17,212 bases of DNA from CAYRVF01 sp964427535. Its GTDB lineage: Bacteria; Chloroflexota; Ktedonobacteria; Ktedonobacterales; JADMIN01. The translations under genes were made by a program, and so were the position numbers. This document shows positions 1 to 7,201 of this stretch, in pieces. Position 1 is the first letter of the stretch, and each line of letters opens with the position of its first letter. Under the pieces are notes generated by a model. It did no database searches, was not told where the DNA came from, and saw nothing but the letters and a program-made list of their open reading frames with translations. Where the stretch lies: positions 1 through 17,212 of the forward strand of contig CAYRVF010000108.1 in the NCBI GenBank assembly GCA_964427535.1. Reading direction: 5' to 3'.

Positions 1-52
<52 letters not shown>

Positions 53-142
53 GCGTGCACCGCAGTGCGCACACGAAATGGTACCACATGAGGCAAGGGG
101 ACGCAAGAGGTGTTAAGGCGTGTGCTCGCGACGGAAACGTAT

Positions 143-169
143 CGGGCGGAGGTGTATTTCCTCCGCCCG
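143..169 (-). terminator. Hairpin terminator downstream of the GlsB-like gene
   Basis: A perfect 10-bp GC-rich inverted repeat (CGGGCGGAGG / CCTCCGCCCG) encloses a 7-nt loop. It lies 32 bases past the stop codon of the minus-strand GlsB-like gene and before the minus-strand tRNA-Lys, so it probably stops glsB transcripts before the tRNA. The T-run after it on the minus strand is weak (only CGTTTCC), so termination may be partial or assisted. The stem itself is unambiguous. Confidence 0.65.
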
Positions 170-200
170 CGAAACGCTCGATCGTGCGTAGCAGCGCTTA

Positions 201-515
201 TCAGACGCGCCGTGTCACACGGTTGCCGGTCACCGCCCTCACAATCAGCAGCAGGATAACGGCCCCGATGACCGCCGCGATGAACGTCCAGACGATGCCA
301 CCACCGCTCAGGCCAATCAGGCTCAACAGGAAGCCGCCGATCAAGCCGCCTATGATGCCTACGATGATGTCCCCGAGCAGTCCGAGACCTGAGCCGCGGA
401 CGAGTTCGCTCGCGGCCCAACCAGCGAGTCCGCCAACGACGATCCAGACAATCCATGCCCAGAGAGTGCTAGCGACACCAGCCACGACTAGACCGGTGGA
501 TGCCTCAGTAAACAT
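201..515 (-). CDS. GlsB/YeaQ/YmgE family small stress-associated membrane protein
   Basis: A 104-residue, very hydrophobic, glycine-rich protein belonging to the GlsB/YeaQ/YmgE ('transglycosylase-associated') family. Members are small inner-membrane proteins often linked to general stress; no enzymatic activity is established. Three membrane segments are visible, at about residues 15-35, 45-70 and 74-95. The second contains the family-typical glycine-rich stretch GLLGDIIVGIIGGLIGG. The short basic tail (NRVTRRV) fits a cytoplasmic C-terminus. The ATG start at 513-515 has an AAAAGGAG ribosome site about 8 bases upstream, though the longer GC-rich frame on the opposite strand is a shadow. The gene is divergent from mutL and followed by a hairpin terminator. 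Its leader contains two inverted repeats described separately. Family assignment is firm; physiological role is inferred. Confidence 0.88.
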   Translation of the reverse strand: MFTEASTGLVVAGVASTLWAWIVWIVVGGLAGWAASELVRGSGLGLLGDIIVGIIGGLIGGFLLSLIGLSGGGIVWTFIAAVIGAVILLLIVRAVTGNRVTRRV

Positions 516-522
516 GCCCTAA

Positions 523-540
523 ACTCCTTTTCCTTGGAGT
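523..540 (-). promoter_or_regulatory. Small inverted repeat covering the glsB ribosome binding site
   Basis: On the minus strand, ACTCC and GGAGT form a 5-bp perfect repeat around an 8-nt purine loop (AAGGAAAA). The 3' arm contains the AGGAG Shine-Dalgarno core of the GlsB-like gene, so folding would mask it. The stem is short, so a regulatory role is only a possibility. Confidence 0.35.
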
Positions 541-550
541 GCGCTCGCCA

Positions 551-583
551 CGCGCGACCAGGGCCATTGTGTCTGGTCGCGCG
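551..583. repeat. Perfect 11-bp inverted repeat between glsB and mutL
   Basis: CGCGCGACCAG at 551-561 is repeated in inverse orientation as CTGGTCGCGCG at 573-583, separated by 11 bases. It sits in the divergent gap between the GlsB-like gene (start 515) and mutL (start 791), 36 bases upstream of the glsB start. It could be a protein-binding operator or a strong hairpin in the glsB leader. No T-run follows on either strand, which argues against a simple intrinsic terminator. Confidence 0.7.
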
Positions 584-718
584 AGTGCCACACGTCTCGC
601 TCGTGCGGGAAGAGATGTCACCTTCCTTGTCCTCCCTATGCCATCATGACGGTGCAAGACGCGTACCACGCATGAAATCCGCGTAAATTCGGGCGCGGTG
701 AACAGCGAGTGTTCGCGG

Positions 719-724
719 TACAAT
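719..724 (+). promoter_or_regulatory. Candidate -10 box for mutL
   Basis: TACAAT matches the sigma-70-type -10 consensus at five of six positions and lies 67 bases before the mutL start. No good TTGACA-like box is visible at the expected spacing (bases 695-702 read GCGGTGAA), so the assignment rests on the -10 box and position only. Confidence 0.35.
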
Positions 725-790
725 GGCAGCACCAGTCCGTCAGCCTCTTTCAATCCGGCGCACAATCCGCGTCTCGCAGGAGCCTCGCAT

Positions 791-2653
791 ATGCCTATCC
801 GTCAGTTGCCCCCTGAGGTCGCGTCCAAGATCGCCGCAGGAGAGGTCGTCGAACGCCCGGCCTCCGTGGTGAAAGAGCTGGTAGAGAACGCCCTGGACGC
901 GGGCGCGCGCAGCATCCGGCTGGAGCTTGCCGGAGGCGGGCTAGAGCTGCTGCGCGTCGTGGACGACGGGCATGGTATCGCCGCCGATGACGTGACGCTT
1001 GCGTTCGCACGCCATGCGACCAGCAAGATCGGCACGATCGCTGACCTGGAGCGCATCTTCACACTCGGCTTCCGGGGTGAGGCGCTTTCGAGCATCGCCT
1101 CGGTCGCCCGCGTCACGTTGCTCACCCGTCCACGTGAGGCCACGACTGGCATGCAGCTCACCGTCGACGAAGGCGTCTTCGCGACGCCGGTTCCCGCTGG
1201 GGCGCCCGTGGGCACGAGCGTGACGGTGCGCGGCCTCTTCGCCTCCGTCCCCGCGCGGTTGAAGTTCCTCAAGACACGCGCGACCGAGACCGGCCACTGC
1301 CTGCACCTGCTCGAACAGTACGCGCTCGCCTACCCCGAGGTGCGCTTCACGGCGTACAGCGAAGGACGGCAGGTCTTCGCGACGACGGGTGACGGCGTGT
1401 TGCGGCACGTGCTCGTCTCGGCGTACGGCCTCAACGTCGCGGAGCAGATGGTGCCTTTGCCCGGTACGGATGAGCCGGACGACGCTTCGGCGCTGCCACT
1501 TGCGACGGACGCGGCGGACGTCGAGCGTCCGCAGGTCAGCGGATACGTCAGCCGCCCATCGTGCTACAAGTCGTCGCGCCAGTACATCTCGTTTTTCGTC
1601 AACCGGCGCTGGGTGCAAAGCCGCAGCCTGAACTATGCCGTCGAGGAGGCGTACCATTCACTGATGCTGACGGGCAGACACCCGATTGCCGTGCTCAACA
1701 TCACGCTCGACCCGTCTCAGCTCGACGTGAACGTCCATCCCTCGAAGACTGAAGTGAAGTTCCTGCGCGAGCGATTGGTCTACGCCAGTGTCCAGCGCGC
1801 AGTGCGAGCCGCCGTGTTGGAGACGGCGGAGACGCCCTCGGTCTCGCGCTCCGTCTTCGTCGTGCCGGCCTTCGAGACCGCAGCGCCGGAGAGTGCGGAT
1901 GGCGCGACGGCGCCTACCGGGGAAGCGCTCGCCGACTCCGCTCCGGACGCGACGGGGCAGTCGCGCCTATGGGACGCGTTGCCACGAGGCGAGGCCCCAG
2001 CGCGGGGAGCGTCGGGCGGTTTCGCTGTGCCTGGGGCCGATGCGGAGCAGCCGGTCGGCGGGCAAGCGTTGCCGGTGCTGCGTGTGCTCGGCCAGCTCTC
2101 GCAGAGCTACATCATCACCGAGGGGCCGGATGGCGTCTACTTGGTCGATCAGCACGCCGCGCACGAGCGCATCCTGCTGGATAGGATGGTAGAGGAGTGG
2201 CGCGCCCGCGCCGTCGCCTCCCAGTTGCTGCTCGAACCGCTCGTCGTCGAGCTGGCGCCGGGCGAACGTGAGGCGGTCGAGGACCACCTGGAGGCGCTGG
2301 ACCGTATCGGGTTTGCCGTCGAGCCGTTTGGGCCAGAGACGGTGCTGGTGCGCTCGGTGCCAGCTTCGCTCGCTGCCAGCGCGCGTCCACAATCGGTGCG
2401 CGAGCTGCTGTTGGAGCTTGTCGGTGCCGATGCCGAGGCCGCCAGCCACGGCGAGACGTGGGAAGAGCATGCGCTGGCGAACGTGGCGTGCAAGGCTGCC
2501 ATCAAGGCTGGCCAATCCCTCTCGCCCGAGGAGCAACGCGAGCTCATCCGCCAGCTCGAAGGGGCACGCGGCCGCCAGAGTTGCTGCCACGGTCGCCCGA
2601 CGATGGTGCATCTGAGCCTCTCGGCGCTGGAGCGCGAGTTCGACCGGCGCTAG
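791..2653 (+). CDS. mutL: DNA mismatch repair protein MutL (endonuclease-type)
   Basis: MutL couples mismatch recognition by MutS to strand incision and excision. The 620-residue protein shows the full GHKL ATPase N-domain: E29 and N33 in ELVENALDAGA, DDGHGI near residue 58, ATSKI, and GFRGEALSSIASV. The middle holds the conserved NVHPSKTEVKF. A low-complexity linker (about 360-430) leads to the C-terminal dimerisation/nuclease domain. That domain has DQHAAHE (D453-E459), the ACK motif (C567-K568) and CCHGRPT (598-604), all signs of a metal-dependent nicking MutL, as in species without MutH. The last acidic residue of the DQHA(X)2E(X)4E motif is D464 instead of E. I chose ATG 791 over an upstream in-frame GTG (698) because AGGAG lies 8 bases before it and the protein then starts at the usual MutL position (MPIRQLPPEVASKIAAGEVVERP). 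No mutS is in the window. Confidence 0.97.
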   Translation: MPIRQLPPEVASKIAAGEVVERPASVVKELVENALDAGARSIRLELAGGGLELLRVVDDGHGIAADDVTLAFARHATSKIGTIADLERIFTLGFRGEALSSIASVARVTLLTRPREATTGMQLTVDEGVFATPVPAGAPVGTSVTVRGLFASVPARLKFLKTRATETGHCLHLLEQYALAYPEVRFTAYSEGRQVFATTGDGVLRHVLVSAYGLNVAEQMVPLPGTDEPDDASALPLATDAADVERPQVSGYVSRPSCYKSSRQYISFFVNRRWVQSRSLNYAVEEAYHSLMLTGRHPIAVLNITLDPSQLDVNVHPSKTEVKFLRERLVYASVQRAVRAAVLETAETPSVSRSVFVVPAFETAAPESADGATAPTGEALADSAPDATGQSRLWDALPRGEAPARGASGGFAVPGADAEQPVGGQALPVLRVLGQLSQSYIITEGPDGVYLVDQHAAHERILLDRMVEEWRARAVASQLLLEPLVVELAPGEREAVEDHLEALDRIGFAVEPFGPETVLVRSVPASLAASARPQSVRELLLELVGADAEAASHGETWEEHALANVACKAAIKAGQSLSPEEQRELIRQLEGARGRQSCCHGRPTMVHLSLSALEREFDRR

Positions 2654-2659
2654 TGACGT

Positions 2660-2688
2660 GCCCCCACGAACAGACCGGGGTGTGGGGC
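2660..2688. terminator. Possible bidirectional terminator between mutL and the LysR gene
   Basis: GCCCC-CAC at 2660-2667 can pair with GTG-T-GGGGC at 2680-2688, giving an 8-bp stem with one bulged T. It sits in the 41-base gap between two convergent stop codons. There is no clear T-run on either side, so the call rests on position and stem alone. Confidence 0.3.
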
Positions 2689-2694
2689 CGCTTG

Positions 2695-3600
2695 TCAGTC
2701 TCGGCGGGCGAGGAGGGCTGGTATCCGCATCTCGCGCACAAGCGCGGCGAAGGCTTCGGCGGCAGGCGGCAGCGTGCGACCTTCCCAGCGCACGAGCGCG
2801 ACCTCGTATGGTGGCAGTTCCACGTCGCGCACATGCAGGCTGACGAGCTCGCCGCGCTCCAGCTCCTCCCAGACAGCCAGCGCGGGCAACACAGTAATGC
2901 CCACACTCCGCAGCAGCAGTTGCTTAAGCATCTCACCGGCGGTGGCCTCGATGGCAATGGACTGCTCGCTGTTGGGTGGCAGCAGGAGCCGCAAGCCGCG
3001 CCGCGTCGGGCCTGCCTGGGTCGAGAGGATCGTGTGTTTGGCGAGGTCTTCGCGCGTGATCTCGCTCGCACGGGCCAGTGGATGGCGCGGCGCGGCCACG
3101 ACCAGCAGCGGATCGCTATATGTCCACAACACGTCCGCCTGCGCGGCGATCTGCGCGCGCGAGCAGATGGCAAGCTGCAGCACACCGTCGAGCAGCCCTT
3201 CCATGAGTGTCGGCGTGAGCGCGGTGCGCACTTCGAGCGGGGCATTGGCGTGCCGCGCGTAGAAGGCTTCGAGTAGCCGGGGCACGAGATATTGGCTGGA
3301 GGTGGGGTTGGCGCCCAGCGTGAGCCGTCCCAGTCCACCGAATTTCAGGCGCTGGACAGCGTGCAGCCCCTCCGTGCGCAGCGCAAGCATGCGCTCGGCG
3401 TAGGGCAGCAGCGCGTGGCCCGCCTCGGTCAGCTCGAGCGTGTGTCCGCGCCGGTGAAACAGCCGAACCGCCAGCTCGCTCTCCAGCGCAGCGATGCGGC
3501 CGCTCAACGTGGGCTGCGCCAAATCGAGGAGCACGGCGGCGCGCGAGAAGCTGCGTGCGCGTGCGACGTGGACAAACGTGTCGAGCTGGTCGAGTGTCAA
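2695..3600 (-). CDS. LysR-family transcriptional regulator
   Basis: A 301-residue protein, the usual LysR length. Residues 1-60 form the winged helix-turn-helix (MTLDQLDTFVHVARARSFSR, then AAVLLDLAQPTLSGRIAALE, then LFHRRGHTLELTEAG). The rest is the type 2 periplasmic-binding-like effector domain (LTLGANPTSSQYLVPRLLEAF at about 95-115). The start is a TTG at 3598-3600: it sets the canonical LysR N-terminus and no in-frame ATG or GTG precedes it. The ribosome site is weak (GGGG about 9 bases upstream). The gene is divergent from the MBL-Rieske gene at 3923, and LysR regulators commonly control a divergent neighbour, so that gene is the first candidate target. The effector cannot be read from sequence. 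Confidence 0.93.
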   Translation of the reverse strand: MTLDQLDTFVHVARARSFSRAAVLLDLAQPTLSGRIAALESELAVRLFHRRGHTLELTEAGHALLPYAERMLALRTEGLHAVQRLKFGGLGRLTLGANPTSSQYLVPRLLEAFYARHANAPLEVRTALTPTLMEGLLDGVLQLAICSRAQIAAQADVLWTYSDPLLVVAAPRHPLARASEITREDLAKHTILSTQAGPTRRGLRLLLPPNSEQSIAIEATAGEMLKQLLLRSVGITVLPALAVWEELERGELVSLHVRDVELPPYEVALVRWEGRTLPPAAEAFAALVREMRIPALLARRD

Positions 3601-3922
3601 GTCAACTGCCCCATCTATTGGAGATTGCGATAGAAGTGCCCGAGACTATCTAGCAGAACTATACCGCGTAAGGATGGAGGGCGACCTCCAGGCGTATGAA
3701 CAGCATGGGGCAAACGGCTAGCAGGGCAGCCAGGAGAACGCGTGAGCGCATCGGGATCGTGGAACGGACGAGTACTTTGCGCGAGGCTCGCTCGTCTTGT
3801 ATGGTAGCATTGGGGGCGCGCTCAGACTGCGAAGGAGCCGGGAGGCGCGATGGCACGGCTCTCGCGAGGTGGATGCGGGCGGTGTCCGGCAGGCAACAGA
3901 GTCGGTGTTCGGAGGGGGCGTC
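3601..3922. other. 322-base divergent control region (LysR / MBL-Rieske)
   Basis: No convincing gene lies here. The frame of the downstream enzyme extends back to an ATG-like start at 3797, but that stretch (arginine-rich, no ribosome site) does not resemble the protein family. A possible promoter for the downstream gene is TTGCGC (3777-3782), a 17-base spacer and TATGGT (3800-3805). The spacer contains part of the 11-base palindrome GCGAG-G-CTCGC (3781-3791), which could be an operator. All of this is weak. Confidence 0.35.
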
Positions 3923-5608
3923 GTGAAGATCACTTTTCTCGGGCAGGCGGGCCTTTTTATAGAGACACGGCACGGGAGCATCCTCTGCGATCCGTGGTTC
4001 AATCCCGCGTACTTCGCGTCGTGGTTTCCCTTCCCGAGCAATGAGGGCATCGATCGCGACGCGCTCTCGCACCCGACCTACCTCTATCTGTCGCACCAGC
4101 ATCACGACCACTTCGACCCGGCGTTTTTGCGCGAGCATGTCTCGAAGGACACGACAGTCATCCTGCCTGACTACCCACTCGACGTGCTCGAACAGGCGCT
4201 GCGCGGTCTCGGCTTCACCCGGTTTCTGCGCACGCGCAACAGCGTGCCGCAAGACGTAGACGGTCTGAAAATCACGGTGATGTCGATGGTGGCGCCGGTG
4301 GATGGACCGCTCGGCGACTCGTCACTGATCGTGTATGATGGCGAGACGTGCGTCCTCAACCAGAATGACTCGCGGCCCATCGACCTCGATCTGCTGGCCA
4401 GCTTCGGCCCGTTCGACGCGCATTTCATCCAATTCTCCGGCGCGATCTGGTACCCGATGGTGTATCAGTATCCCGAGAAGATGATGCGCGCGCTTGGCGC
4501 GAAGAAGCGCGAGAACGAGCAGGCGCGAGCGCTGCGCTATGCCCAGCAGCTCGGCGCGACGTTCGTCTTCCCGTCGTCTGGCCCGCCGTGCTTCCTGGAC
4601 GACGACCTGTGGGCGATGAACGACTTCGACCGCGACCCCACCAATACCTTCCCGGATCAGACGGTGTTTCTGGAGTACATGCAGGCCAATGGCATGACCA
4701 ACGGCAAGTTGATGATTCCGGGGAGCGTCGCCGAGATCACGCCGACAACCTGCGACATCACGCATCCGGTGGCGGATGAGGACGTGAGCGCGATCTTCAC
4801 CGAGAAGCGCGCCTATCTCGAGGCGTACAAGCGCCGCCAGCAGCCGGTGATCGACGCCGAGAAGGCATCGTGGCCGCGCGGTCAGGTCGACATTCTGGCC
4901 TCGCTGAAGGAGTGGTTCGAGCCGCTGCTGGCCATCGCGGACCTCACCTGCGTCGGTGTAAACGGCCGCGTCGTGCTCGATTACGGCACCCCCGGCGCGG
5001 TGGTCGATTTCCAGCAGCGCAGTGTCTATGCCTGGGAGGGCCAGGAGTGGGAGTACTACTTCCGCATGGACCCCGCCCTATTGGAGTCGCTGATCGTGCG
5101 GCATGAGGTGGACTGGATCAACACGTTGTTCCTCTCGTGCAGGTTCAGCGCCGAGCGCATAGGTGCATATAACGAATACGTCTACAACTTCTTCAAGTGC
5201 CTCTCGCCCGAGCGCATCCAGTACGCCGAGGGCTACTACTCCGAGAAGGCCGACGCGCACCAGATCTTCGAGAGCGAGGGGTATCGCATCCAGCGCCGCT
5301 GCCCGCACCTCAAGGCGGACCTCACGCGCTTCGGCATCATCGAGGATGGCGTGCTGACCTGCACGCTGCACGGCTGGCGTTTCGAGCTGGAGACCGGGCG
5401 CTGCCTGACGTCGGATGACCGGCGCCTCTTCGCGCAGCCGATCACGACGGACGGCACCGCGCTCGAACACGACGAGGAGCCTGCCGAGGCGCCCGCGACG
5501 GCGCAGTCCGCGGGAGCCTTCGTCCGCGACAAGTGCCACGACTGCTGGTATCACCCCAAGGATATGCCTGCCTCGAAGGTCACGTCGTCCTCCGGAACGC
5601 AGGAGTAG
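3923..5608 (+). CDS. Metallo-beta-lactamase-fold protein with C-terminal Rieske [2Fe-2S] domain (CMAH-like)
   Basis: A 561-residue cytoplasmic protein. Residues 1-260 form an MBL-fold domain: it opens VKITFLGQAGLFIET and carries the metal motif H58-Q-H60-H-D62-H63 in YLSHQHHDHFD, then NQNDSRP and QFSGAIWYP. A middle region (about 390-450) contains LFLSCRFSAERIGAYNEYVYNFFKCLS. Near the C-terminus is a Rieske domain with C460-P-H462 and C480-T-L-H483 (CTLHGWRF). This domain pair occurs in CMP-N-acetylneuraminate hydroxylase (CMAH), where Rieske comes first; here the order is reversed. An oxygenase-type reaction is therefore plausible but the substrate is unknown. The tail adds a CxxC (KCHDCWYH). 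The GTG start at 3923 is chosen because GGAGGG lies about 6 bases upstream and the MBL domain begins at once. It is divergent from a LysR gene. Confidence 0.85.
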   Translation: MKITFLGQAGLFIETRHGSILCDPWFNPAYFASWFPFPSNEGIDRDALSHPTYLYLSHQHHDHFDPAFLREHVSKDTTVILPDYPLDVLEQALRGLGFTRFLRTRNSVPQDVDGLKITVMSMVAPVDGPLGDSSLIVYDGETCVLNQNDSRPIDLDLLASFGPFDAHFIQFSGAIWYPMVYQYPEKMMRALGAKKRENEQARALRYAQQLGATFVFPSSGPPCFLDDDLWAMNDFDRDPTNTFPDQTVFLEYMQANGMTNGKLMIPGSVAEITPTTCDITHPVADEDVSAIFTEKRAYLEAYKRRQQPVIDAEKASWPRGQVDILASLKEWFEPLLAIADLTCVGVNGRVVLDYGTPGAVVDFQQRSVYAWEGQEWEYYFRMDPALLESLIVRHEVDWINTLFLSCRFSAERIGAYNEYVYNFFKCLSPERIQYAEGYYSEKADAHQIFESEGYRIQRRCPHLKADLTRFGIIEDGVLTCTLHGWRFELETGRCLTSDDRRLFAQPITTDGTALEHDEEPAEAPATAQSAGAFVRDKCHDCWYHPKDMPASKVTSSSGTQE

Positions 5609-5685
5609 GAGCACTGGGCTGCCGCATCGCTTGCGCCTTGCTCCTGGCCCGCTGTCAGTTCAAGGCGCGCGTTGTGCAGCATCTC

Positions 5686-5726
5686 GACCCCGACTCAAGA
5701 CGCCAACGACCGGGGTCTCCACCCCG
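5686..5726 (+). promoter_or_regulatory. Two mutually exclusive hairpins between the MBL-Rieske and M50-like genes
   Basis: GACCCCG at 5686-5692 can pair with CGGGGTC at 5711-5717 (18-nt loop). CGGGGT at 5711-5716 can instead pair with ACCCCG at 5721-5726 (4-nt loop). Both stems are perfect and share the central arm, so only one can form. This could be a terminator of the upstream gene or a leader switch for the gene at 5837. No T-run follows. Confidence 0.3.
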
Positions 5727-5836
5727 CGCGCGACGTTTCAATCTTCGGTGTCTCGCCGGCATAGTTCGAGGTGCACGCTGTCGAATCATTGTCTGTTACG
5801 ACCATGGGACTGACCTAGTCCAAGGAGGCGTTCCCA

Positions 5837-6463
5837 ATGATCGACGACACGCATGGGGACGTGACTGCGCCGACACATCTGGGGCCACGGCGCTCCGTGC
5901 CGCCACCACGCCCGCCCTTCTGGCTGCGACTCTCGATTCCCACGGGCAATGCGCTGCAAATCGCGGGACTTGTAGCCGGTGTGGTCATGCTGTATGCTGA
6001 TGCGCGGCTGTCGATCGCGGCGCCCGCGCGAGTTGTAATCCTGCTTGTCGGCTGGCTGTCGATCTACATCTGCTGCCATGCGCTGGCTCACTATAGCGTC
6101 GGGCGTCTCGTCGGTATTCGCTTTCGCGCGTATGGGGTCCGCGGCACGGACCACCCAGAGAACTATCCTCCGGTTCTGCGCCAGCTGATGCAGGCGCTGC
6201 CGACCTTCACGGCGATGACGGAGAAGGCGAGTATGCAGCGGGCTCGTCCCATTGCTAAAGCGCTGATGTTCGCCGCTGGTGAGACCTCCACTGCCGTCTG
6301 CTCGATCGCGGTTGGATTGTATGCCTGGCTCAGCGGTATTCCGGGTGGCTCGATCTTCTTCGTCGCGATGGTCGTCTTCAATGCCTTCTCGACCGTGGTG
6401 ACGGCGATTGCACCGCGCGGCGACTATGCAAAGGCCATTCGCGCGCTGCGTCAGGGCGCCTAG
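5837..6463 (+). CDS. Multi-pass membrane protein, possibly a degenerate M50 (site-2 protease) relative
   Basis: A 208-residue protein with a proline-rich hydrophilic start (about 1-30) and roughly four membrane segments (about 38-55, 62-80, 142-165, 170-192). In and after the second segment is H81-A-L-A-H85 in CCHALAHYSVGRLVGIRF. This closely resembles the M50 zinc site (HExxH followed by a 'GxxxGI' stretch), but the catalytic Glu is Ala. In the last segment, FNAFSTVVTAIAPRGD (D196) resembles the N-P...DG motif that supplies the third zinc ligand. So metal ligands may remain while the general base is gone. The link to M50 is my inference from these motifs; otherwise it is a membrane protein of unknown function. 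ATG 5837 has an ideal AAGGAGG (5822-5828), 8 bases away, immediately after a small GGACT/AGTCC inverted repeat. Confidence 0.72.
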   Translation: MIDDTHGDVTAPTHLGPRRSVPPPRPPFWLRLSIPTGNALQIAGLVAGVVMLYADARLSIAAPARVVILLVGWLSIYICCHALAHYSVGRLVGIRFRAYGVRGTDHPENYPPVLRQLMQALPTFTAMTEKASMQRARPIAKALMFAAGETSTAVCSIAVGLYAWLSGIPGGSIFFVAMVVFNAFSTVVTAIAPRGDYAKAIRALRQGA

Positions 6464-6519
6464 CTCGTGCGCCTAGTATCTAAGGGGCGATCGTTCACGA
6501 CGTAGGAAGGGGGCAGCGG

Positions 6520-7173
6520 ATGGCGGGGGAGTCGGATGCGCTGGCGAGCACGCGCGCGAGCTACGATCGGGTCGCCTCGGAATACGCCACACACATCGCG
6601 GGCGAGCTGGAGGGCAAGCCGCTGGATCGGGCGCTTCTCACGAGTCTGAAAGAAGAGGTTGGTGCGCTCGGCCCTATCGCCGATGTCGGCTGTGGACCGG
6701 GCCATGTCGCGCGCTACCTGCACGAGCAGGGCGCCGAGGTCCTTGGGATCGATCTCTCGCCCGAGATGGTCTCGGTCGCTCAGCGGCTCAACCCTGGCAT
6801 TCGCTTCGAGCAAGGCTCGATGCTCGCGCTCGACGCGCCGGAAGCCGCGTGGGGCGGCATCGTGGCCTTCTACTCGATCATCCACGTGCCGCCGGACGCG
6901 CGACCACAGGCGCTCTCGGAGTTTTTTCGAGTGTTGCGGCCGGGGGGCATGGCTCTCCTGGCGTTTCACGTCGGCGACGAGCGAAGGCATCTGGACGACT
7001 GGTGGGATCAGCCGGTGTCGCTCGATTTCTACTTCCTCCAGCCGCGCGAGATTCAGGCACAACTCGAGGCGGCAGGGTTCGTCGTCGAGGCCACGCTGGT
7101 GCGCCAACCCTACGCGCCCGTGGTCGAACACCAAAGCGAGCGCGCCTACCTGCTCGCCCGCAAGCCCGCGTAG
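6520..7173 (+). CDS. Class I SAM-dependent methyltransferase
   Basis: A 217-residue soluble enzyme with the Rossmann methyltransferase order. Motif I is ADVGCGPGHVARYL (D55-G61), with the acidic loop GIDLS (76-80) that binds the SAM ribose. Motif II/III follow as GGIVAFYSIIHVPP and FRVLRPGGMALLAFHVG. The C-terminal part (LDDWWDQPVSLDFYFLQPREIQAQLEAAGF) fits the Methyltransf_11/25-type small-molecule enzymes. The substrate cannot be inferred. The N-terminal YDRVASEYATHI is typical of this group. ATG 6520 is preceded by AGGAAGGGGG (6504-6513). It lies 56 bases after the M50-like gene on the same strand, so the two may be cotranscribed, and it converges with the acyl-CoA dehydrogenase gene 28 bases later. 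Confidence 0.92.
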   Translation: MAGESDALASTRASYDRVASEYATHIAGELEGKPLDRALLTSLKEEVGALGPIADVGCGPGHVARYLHEQGAEVLGIDLSPEMVSVAQRLNPGIRFEQGSMLALDAPEAAWGGIVAFYSIIHVPPDARPQALSEFFRVLRPGGMALLAFHVGDERRHLDDWWDQPVSLDFYFLQPREIQAQLEAAGFVVEATLVRQPYAPVVEHQSERAYLLARKPA

Positions 7174-7201
7174 GGTTGATACTCAGCCTAACCGTCAGAG
7201 A

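Noticed and set aside
698..790. N-terminal extension of MutL from GTG 698
   Set aside because: No ribosome site, sequence unlike MutL, and ATG 791 with AGGAG gives the standard N-terminus; the candidate -10 box also lies inside it.
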